DNA of 18,183 nt, from positions 1-18,183 of the forward strand of contig JACCTI010000097.1 in the NCBI GenBank assembly GCA_013812515.1, read 5' to 3'. The notes beneath the pieces were generated by a model that did not search any database, had not been told where the DNA came from, and saw only the letters and a list, made by a program, of their open reading frames with translations. The translations under genes were made by a program, and so were the position numbers. Position 1 is the stretch's first letter. Each line of letters opens with the position of its first letter. Positions 13,007-18,183 of this stretch are shown here, piece after piece. Source of the stretch: Chthoniobacterales bacterium (GTDB lineage: Bacteria > Verrucomicrobiota > Verrucomicrobiia > Chthoniobacterales > UBA10450).

Positions 13007-15733
13007 ATGGATCTCTCGACGAAGCTCGAAGAGTGTGACTGGGTTCCGCGTCCGCGGCTTACGCCGTTGCGGCGACTCGGCCTCGAAACGGTGGAAGGTT
13101 TGCTTCATCACTTCCCGCGCCGGCACGAAGACCGGCGGGAGTTCCCGGAATTTCCGCGCGACGAAAGCGATGCGCCGATCTGCATCTGTGGCGAAGTCAC
13201 GAAGACCTCGGTCCGACGTTTCGGCGGCTGGAAAAAGATTTTCGAAGCGGTGCTGGAAGAGGAAGAAGCGGGCGCGTTGAGTCAGCCGCTTGTGCTGCGC
13301 TGGTTCAATTTGCATTACGTGCAGAAGATGATCGCGACCGGCCAGCGCCTTGTTGTTTTCGGCAAACCGCGGCTGCGCGGGCAACGGCTGTGCATGGAGC
13401 ATCCGGAGTTCGAAGTGATCCAGAACGACGACGAGCTCTCAATTCATTTCCGCCGGATCACGCCGATTTATCCCGCGACGGAAGGGCTATCGCAGCGTGT
13501 CTTTCGTGGCCTGACTTATCATGCGCTGGAGCGTCTCTCCGGGAACGACGTCGAAACGTTGCTCCCGCGGAACTACGCTGGAGCGCGACGCAACGCTTTG
13601 CAGCAGATCCACTTTCCCGAGAGCAGCGAAGCGCTCGTGGCCGCTCGGCAACACCTTGTCTTTTCGGAGTTTTTCGCGCTGCAAATGACCATCGCGTCGC
13701 GGCGGGCTGCGGCCGTCTCGCGCACGGGCGAGCCGCATTGCGGGCCGGGAGAATTACTCGAGCGGTTCGTGCGCGCCCTGCCATTCGATCTTACAGACGC
13801 GCAAGCACGCGTGCTGGCTGAGATCCGACGCGATCTGGCTTCATCGCAGCCCATGAATCGGCTGCTGCAAGGCGATGTCGGCTCGGGAAAAACGGTGGTC
13901 GCGATTGGCGCGATGCTGCTCGCGGTCGAAGCCGGATTCCAGGCGGCGTTGATGGCGCCGACGCAGGTCCTGGCAGAGCAGCATTATGCGGTGCTGCAAC
14001 GCTGGCTGGAGCCACTGGAGCTGACGATAGGACTCCGCACAGGTGCGCGGTCGGTTGAAAACACATTACCGCTCTTCTCTACAGCAGATCTGAAAAATCC
14101 GGGGAGCGCACGCTTGCAGCGTGCTTGCGATGGCGTTCCGTCATCGCAAACTTCTGCGCCGATTGATCTCGGGCAAAGCGTGCGATACTCGAAGCGCCGC
14201 CTTCCTCATTTTGAACAACCATGGGCAATCTACGCCCTGACGATTACGACCGCGCGCCGTCGTGTTCTCACCCCGGAAGCACGAACGGTCGTTCTAAACG
14301 CCTGGCGGCATTTCCATCGGTCGCGCTACGAACTCTTCGCGCTCTGCGTCATGCCGGATCACGTGCACGCGCTGTTTCAGCCGTGGCCGAAGGAGGACAC
14401 AGACGAAGGCGATTCCGTTTTCTGGTCGCTCACGGAGTTGATGCGATCGCTTAAAGCTTTCACGGCACGGCAGATTAACAGGCTCACTGGGGACCAAGGG
14501 GCTATCTGGGAGAAGGAAACGTTCGATCGCTTCGTTCGATCTGATCGCGATCTCGCCGAGAAGTTCGCTTCTATCCTGCGGAATCCGTGGGATGCGGAGG
14601 TGGCGGCTCAGAATCAGGACTACCGATGGGTTTGGACGCCCGAAGATGAAGTTCGAGCGCCTAGACGTGAATATGTGGACGAAAGCTCGTCCCAGCAGAA
14701 TGCCGCGACCAGCACGCTGCAAGCGTACGCTCCCCAGAAGACTTTCTCGATCCGCAGAGAAGCGCCGCAGATCATCATTGGCACCCACGCGCTGCTCTAT
14801 GAAGGCGTTCAGTTTGAGAATCTCGGGCTGGTCGTCATCGATGAGCAACACAAGTTCGGCGTTGCGCAGCGCGCGCGCCTAACGAGTCGTGAGCCTGCTC
14901 CTGATGTATTGGTGATGACAGCAACCCCGATTCCGCGAACGCTGACAATGACCGTTTACGGTGACCTGGACGTGTCGGTGATTGACGAGATGCCGTCGAA
15001 CCGCGGCAGGATTATCACCGCCATCCGCAACAGCGGAAACCTCGAGGAAGTGCTGGCCTTCCTGCGCAAAGAACTAGAGGCCGGCCGGCAGGGCTACGTG
15101 ATTTACCCGTTAATCGACGAAAGCGATAAGCTCGACGTGAAAGCTGCCGCGGTGGAGTTCGAGCTCTGGCGCGATCGCTTGCGGCCGTTCCGGTGCGATC
15201 TTTTGCACGGCCGGATTCCCGCGCCGGAAAAGCAGGCGATCATGGAACGGTTCCGACGTGGCGAAGCGGGGGTTCTCATCAGCACCACGGTCATCGAAGT
15301 CGGAGTTGATGTGCCAAACGCGGCGGTGATGTTGATCGAGAACGCAGAACGTTTCGGCCTGGCGCAGTTGCATCAGCTGCGCGGACGCATCGGCCGCGGC
15401 GAGCACAAGAGCTATTGCATCCTGCTTAGCGATGACAAGTCGGCGGAGACGATCGCGAAACTGAGCGTTCTGGAAAGGACGAGCAACGGGTTCGAAGTTG
15501 CGGAAGCAGACTGGGATGAGCGCGGCCCCGGCGATTTGCTGGGGACTGCGCAGAGCGGTTTGCCGGCATTGCACCTCGGGAATTTAAAAACCGATATGCA
15601 GCTGATGCATCAGGCGCGCGCGGCGGCGACTTCCATCGTGGAGTCGGACCCGCGGCTGGAAGCGCCGGAAAATCAACGTTTCCGCAAGTTGGTTGTCGAA
15701 CAACACGGACGAACCTTTTCCAACGTCAGCTGA
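13007..15733 (+). CDS. recG: ATP-dependent DNA helicase RecG with in-frame RAYT transposase insertion
   Basis: RecG rewinds and regresses stalled replication forks and branch-migrates recombination intermediates. This product is 908 residues against about 700 for the family. The wedge/OB domain occupies roughly 1-230. Walker A GDVGSGKT is at 289-296, LMAPTQVLAEQHY follows, the DEQH box is at 612-615, then TATPIPRTL, and the C-terminal helicase half with LLHGRIPAPEKQAIMERF, STTVIEVGVDVP and QLRGRIGRG. The excess is explained by residues about 365-576, a RAYT-type transposase with its terminal inverted repeats, placed in the variable loop after RTGAR and before IIIGTHALLYEG. No stop or frameshift interrupts either junction, so a single fusion protein is predicted. 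Whether it is still an active helicase is not known. It starts 2 bp after recJ, and its TGA overlaps the htrA ATG (TGATG). Confidence 0.93.
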   Translation: MDLSTKLEECDWVPRPRLTPLRRLGLETVEGLLHHFPRRHEDRREFPEFPRDESDAPICICGEVTKTSVRRFGGWKKIFEAVLEEEEAGALSQPLVLRWFNLHYVQKMIATGQRLVVFGKPRLRGQRLCMEHPEFEVIQNDDELSIHFRRITPIYPATEGLSQRVFRGLTYHALERLSGNDVETLLPRNYAGARRNALQQIHFPESSEALVAARQHLVFSEFFALQMTIASRRAAAVSRTGEPHCGPGELLERFVRALPFDLTDAQARVLAEIRRDLASSQPMNRLLQGDVGSGKTVVAIGAMLLAVEAGFQAALMAPTQVLAEQHYAVLQRWLEPLELTIGLRTGARSVENTLPLFSTADLKNPGSARLQRACDGVPSSQTSAPIDLGQSVRYSKRRLPHFEQPWAIYALTITTARRRVLTPEARTVVLNAWRHFHRSRYELFALCVMPDHVHALFQPWPKEDTDEGDSVFWSLTELMRSLKAFTARQINRLTGDQGAIWEKETFDRFVRSDRDLAEKFASILRNPWDAEVAAQNQDYRWVWTPEDEVRAPRREYVDESSSQQNAATSTLQAYAPQKTFSIRREAPQIIIGTHALLYEGVQFENLGLVVIDEQHKFGVAQRARLTSREPAPDVLVMTATPIPRTLTMTVYGDLDVSVIDEMPSNRGRIITAIRNSGNLEEVLAFLRKELEAGRQGYVIYPLIDESDKLDVKAAAVEFELWRDRLRPFRCDLLHGRIPAPEKQAIMERFRRGEAGVLISTTVIEVGVDVPNAAVMLIENAERFGLAQLHQLRGRIGRGEHKSYCILLSDDKSAETIAKLSVLERTSNGFEVAEADWDERGPGDLLGTAQSGLPALHLGNLKTDMQLMHQARAAATSIVESDPRLEAPENQRFRKLVVEQHGRTFSNVS
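14101..14149. repeat. RAYT left end: terminal repeat plus tandem hairpins
   Basis: GGGGAGC (14101-14107) is followed by a 6-bp stem GCACGC/GCGTGC (14108-14113 with 14119-14124, loop TTGCA), then an 8-bp stem TTGCGATG/CATCGCAA (14125-14132 with 14142-14149). Two hairpins behind a short conserved head is the layout REP units show when recognised by RAYT proteins; the head here is GGAG rather than the GTAG seen in the intergenic copies at 2862 and 3063. Confidence 0.8.
14677..14735. repeat. RAYT right end: terminal repeat plus inner hairpin
   Basis: An inner 6-bp stem GGACGA/TCGTCC (14677-14682 with 14687-14692, loop AAGC) precedes the inverted terminal repeat 14711-14735, which ends GCTCCCC. 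One base in the terminal hairpin differs from the left copy, leaving one mismatch in its stem. All of it is read in frame as part of the recG product. Confidence 0.75.
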
Positions 15734-17286
15734 TGAAAAACCTTATCAAATTTCTGCTCTTTGTTGGCTTGTTGAGCGCTGGAATCTCTGCGCTTTACGA
15801 CTACCGACTCAAACACGGTGGCCTGAACCTCGTGGCCCGCACGCCTACGGAGAAATACACGCTGGCCTCGTTTCCGAGCATTGATCCAAAGCAGGTCGGA
15901 ACCCTCGACGCATTGAACCGCGAACGGCGCGCGCTCGTCGGAAGTGTTTTGCCGGCCGTCGTCAGCATCAAGACATCCAAGAAGGTGCCGATGCGGCGGC
16001 AGTACGGGATGGATCCCTTCGAGTTTTTCTATCGCAACAATCGGCAGTTCCGCAATCCTGACGAGCAGGCGATGGTGCAAAATTCGCTCGGCTCGGGCGT
16101 GATCGTTTCGTCTGAAGGGCACGTCATCACGAACAATCACGTCGTTGATCAGGTGGACGAAATCGAGGTGCAGATGAGTGACGGCCGGACGAAGAAGGCG
16201 CGTCTGGTCGGCGCTGACGCCACCGTAGATCTCGCGGTCCTGAAGATCGATGAGCCGAATGTGAAGGCGTTGAAGTTTGGCGACTCCGATGCCGTGATGG
16301 CGGGCGACTTTGTTCTCGCGATCGGTAATCCCTTCGGCTTCGAGGAGACGGTGACTGACGGAATTATCAGCTCGAAAGGAAGGCCGAACCGCGTGGATGC
16401 ATTTGGCGATCTTTTACAGACGAATGCCGCGATCAACCCGGGGAACAGCGGCGGCCCGCTCATCAACCTACAGGGCGAAATCGTCGGGATTAACACCGCG
16501 ATCATTTCGCGCAGCGGTGGCTCGCAAGGGATCGGATTTGCGATCCCGTCAAACTCGGTGCGGAGCGCGCTCGAAAGTCTGCTCAAGCAGGGACGAATCA
16601 TTCGCGGCTATCTCGGGATTCAAACGCGCAATCCCCTCCAGGGCGGCCAATCGGATCAGGACGCGGATGGTGTCATTGTGGAGGATGTCATTCCCGACTC
16701 ACCCGCGGCGCAAGCACAGATCCAACGCGGCGACGTGATCCGGAAATTCGATGGACGCGACGTGAAGAGTTTTCCAGAGTTACGCAGTCTTATCTCGCAG
16801 GTGGAGTTGAACAAGAAACTCGAAGTCGAGGTGGTTCGGAACGGGAAACCGTTGAAGGTGCAAACGGAGATCAAGGAACAACCGGTCGACTACCTCACCT
16901 CAAACACAACGCCGCGGCAGGGCCGGCAGCCGCAAATCCCGCAGAACCCTGCTCCGCAGCCGCCGCGGCCGAATCCGCAGACACCTGACGACGAGGATTT
17001 GCAGGACGAGGCACCGCTGGCGGGCGTCGAAGTGCAGGATCTCACGCCGGATCTGGCGCGTTCCTTGAATGTGCCATCTGGCGTACGTGGAGTGGTCGTT
17101 ACGAACGTGGACGACTCCAGCGCCGAGTTGCGAAAAGGGGACGTGATCGAAGAGGTAAATCAACAGCCTGTCACGTCTGTCGCTGAATACCGGAAAGTTG
17201 TTGGGTCGCTCGATCCGAATGGCACATCTGTGCTCTCGGTTTGCCGGGGGCGCACTCGTTCCTTTGTCGTTCTGCGCGCCCGGTGA
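15733..17286 (+). CDS. htrA: HtrA/Do-family serine protease (DegP-like) with two PDZ domains
   Basis: 517-residue envelope protease/chaperone. An N-terminal hydrophobic segment (about 4-22) is a signal anchor or signal peptide. The chymotrypsin-like domain has the triad H136 (ITNNHVV), D166 (VDLAVLKID) and S239 (NPGNSGGP). PDZ1 spans about 290-385 (RGYLGIQTRN, DSPAAQAQIQRGDVIRKFDG). A Pro/Gln-rich linker (about 395-423) leads to PDZ2 (about 428-510, RGVVVTNVDDSSAELRKGDV). Such proteins degrade or refold damaged periplasmic proteins under stress. The ATG shares its A with the recG TGA, so it is the last gene of the mqnE-to-htrA run; no stress promoter of its own is evident. Confidence 0.95.
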   Translation: MKNLIKFLLFVGLLSAGISALYDYRLKHGGLNLVARTPTEKYTLASFPSIDPKQVGTLDALNRERRALVGSVLPAVVSIKTSKKVPMRRQYGMDPFEFFYRNNRQFRNPDEQAMVQNSLGSGVIVSSEGHVITNNHVVDQVDEIEVQMSDGRTKKARLVGADATVDLAVLKIDEPNVKALKFGDSDAVMAGDFVLAIGNPFGFEETVTDGIISSKGRPNRVDAFGDLLQTNAAINPGNSGGPLINLQGEIVGINTAIISRSGGSQGIGFAIPSNSVRSALESLLKQGRIIRGYLGIQTRNPLQGGQSDQDADGVIVEDVIPDSPAAQAQIQRGDVIRKFDGRDVKSFPELRSLISQVELNKKLEVEVVRNGKPLKVQTEIKEQPVDYLTSNTTPRQGRQPQIPQNPAPQPPRPNPQTPDDEDLQDEAPLAGVEVQDLTPDLARSLNVPSGVRGVVVTNVDDSSAELRKGDVIEEVNQQPVTSVAEYRKVVGSLDPNGTSVLSVCRGRTRSFVVLRAR

Positions 17287-17416
17287 GATCGCGACGAGGC
17301 GCGCGGCTGCGCAGCCATCGTGACAAGCGCGCGGGCATGCCGAGCCCTCGAATCAAACAGCGATGAATAACCGACGAAACCGTTGGTCTAATTCCGCGCA
17401 CACACTTGAACAACTT

Positions 17417-18183
17417 ATGAAAAAACTAATCCTCGCGGTCGCGATCTTCTCTCTCGCCTTTCCTGCGGCACAACGCGCGAAAGCCGCGGATATCTCGATC
17501 GATTTCTTCTACAATAATCTAAACCAAGGCGGTAACTGGATCGAGGTCGGCGATTACGGCTATTGCTGGCAGCCGTCGGTCGCGGTCAGCAATCCCGGGT
17601 GGCGGCCGTACTCCGATGGTTATTGGGCTTACACGAACGTTGGTTGGACGTGGGTTTCCTACGAAGACTTCGGCTGGGCCACTTATCACTACGGGCGCTG
17701 GAGCCGACTGCGCAATCATGGCTGGGTTTGGATGCCCGGACGCGAATGGGGTCCGGCGTGGGTCTCCTGGCGCACCGGTGGCGATTACGTCGGGTGGGCT
17801 CCGCTTCCGCCACGATATGGCGCTTCCGGACGTGAGCTCGTTTACCAAGGGCGCCCAATCAGCAACACGGTCGACATCGACTTCGACATCGGCCCGGCTT
17901 ATTACAACTTCGTCAACGTGCGCTATATCGGCGAGCCGGTTCTGCGCGACCGGATCTTCGCGCCCACGCAAAACATCACCTACATCAATCAGACGGTGAA
18001 CGTGACGAACATCCGTTACGATAACTCCACCGTTTATAATTACGGGCCGGATTACAATCGACTCGCCGCATATTCCACCCGACCGATTCGGCGGATGACT
18101 TTGGAGCGGCAGTCGAATGTCGATTACGGCGCGGCGCTGCGGACTGGCAGCCTAACGAAGGTCGAAGGCGATCGACTGGTCGT
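17417..18183 (+). CDS. DUF6600 family exported protein (3'-truncated by window edge)
   Basis: The 255 visible residues begin MKKLILAVAIFSLAFPAA, a clear signal peptide probably cut after AKA (residue 23). The mature part is very rich in Trp and Tyr, with repeated aromatic blocks (GYWAYTNVGWTWVSYEDFGW, HYGRWSRL, HGWVWMPGREWGPAWVSW, YVGWAPLPP; about 60-135) that mark DUF6600. A second part (about 140-230) is Asn/Tyr-rich with several NITY/VNVTN-like strands. The function is unknown; a cell-envelope location follows from the signal. It lies 130 bp after htrA; that gap holds a 12-bp palindrome (GGCTGCGCAGCC, 17305-17316) without a T-run, so neither a terminator nor a promoter can be called with confidence. 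Confidence 0.85.
   Translation, partial: MKKLILAVAIFSLAFPAAQRAKAADISIDFFYNNLNQGGNWIEVGDYGYCWQPSVAVSNPGWRPYSDGYWAYTNVGWTWVSYEDFGWATYHYGRWSRLRNHGWVWMPGREWGPAWVSWRTGGDYVGWAPLPPRYGASGRELVYQGRPISNTVDIDFDIGPAYYNFVNVRYIGEPVLRDRIFAPTQNITYINQTVNVTNIRYDNSTVYNYGPDYNRLAAYSTRPIRRMTLERQSNVDYGAALRTGSLTKVEGDRLV

Larger units (their letters stand above)
14101..14735 (+). mobile_element. RAYT (REP-associated tyrosine transposase) element nested in recG
   Basis: A 635-bp element bounded by 25-bp inverted repeats, 14101-14125 and 14711-14735, that match at 24 of 25 positions and start GGGGAGC. It encodes a Y1_Tnp/COG1943 (IS200-like, HUH) domain: RRLPHFEQPWAIYALTITT, then the HUH motif DHVHALF with H452 and H454 in recG numbering, LMRSLKAFTARQINRL, IWEKETFDRFVRSDRDL, and a NPW...YRWVWTPE end. 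The catalytic Tyr expected four residues before the Asn of NP is Ser (S522), so activity is doubtful. No ATG precedes the conserved core; a GTG in QSVRYSK is the only plausible own start. No clear target-site duplication is seen. 635 is not a multiple of three, so the true boundaries may include one more base. Confidence 0.88.

Noticed and set aside
14101..14735. Intein in RecG
   Set aside because: The insert has no splicing-block residues (no Cys/Ser at the start, no terminal HN followed by Cys/Ser/Thr), and its content is a HUH transposase with inverted DNA ends, so a mobile element explains it better.
17305..17316. 12-bp palindrome GGCTGCGCAGCC after htrA as a terminator
   Set aside because: No loop and no T-run; in GC-rich DNA such a short palindrome is weak evidence.

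Overview
This 18.2-kb window is chromosomal DNA of a GC-rich bacterium, most plausibly a soil Verrucomicrobium (Chthoniobacterales-like). That placement is an inference from gene content: futalosine-pathway menaquinone genes (mqnE, mqnA and an MqnP-type UbiA), a DUF6600 tryptophan/tyrosine-rich exported protein, a ThuA-domain protein, REP-like palindromes, and many start/stop overlaps (ATGA, GTGA, TGATG). There is no rRNA, tRNA, CRISPR array or phage block.

Layout. (1) 1-2785, minus strand: ThuA-like protein, then a DUF347 membrane-protein gene with two opposite frameshifts, then the N-terminal part of an exported M16 zinc peptidase that runs off the left edge. (2) 2786-3155: gene-free, holding a REPIN-like pair of inverted palindromic repeats. 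(3) 3156-4026, minus: a DUF2905 membrane protein and a uracil-DNA glycosylase-superfamily protein. (4) 4127-5529, plus: a CbpA-type DnaJ protein overlapping rpiB. (5) 5526-6988, minus: an MBL-fold-like protein overlapping an MqnP/UbiA prenyltransferase, which converges on rpiB so that the two stop codons overlap. (6) 6989-7672: gene-poor, with a decayed N-terminal fragment of a GspF/PilC gene. (7) 7673-8278, minus: an ECF sigma factor, divergent from (8) 8434-17286, plus: mqnE, mqnA, a DUF72 protein, recJ, recG and an HtrA/Do protease, nearly all overlapping or abutting. (9) 17417 to the right edge: a DUF6600 protein.

The most unusual feature is in recG. A 635-bp element with 25-bp terminal inverted repeats (24/25 identical), encoding a REP-associated tyrosine transposase (RAYT, Y1_Tnp/COG1943), lies in the helicase domain between the Walker A motif and the DEQH box. 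The reading frame stays open through both ends, predicting one 908-residue RecG-RAYT-RecG polypeptide. The same terminal repeat (22/25) recurs in the intergenic REPIN-like element about 11 kb away, so the window holds both a RAYT and a likely non-autonomous relative of it.

Functional themes: menaquinone synthesis (mqnE, mqnA, MqnP), DNA repair and recombination (recJ, recG, UDG), protein quality control (HtrA, DnaJ, M16 peptidase) and sugar metabolism (rpiB, perhaps the ThuA protein).
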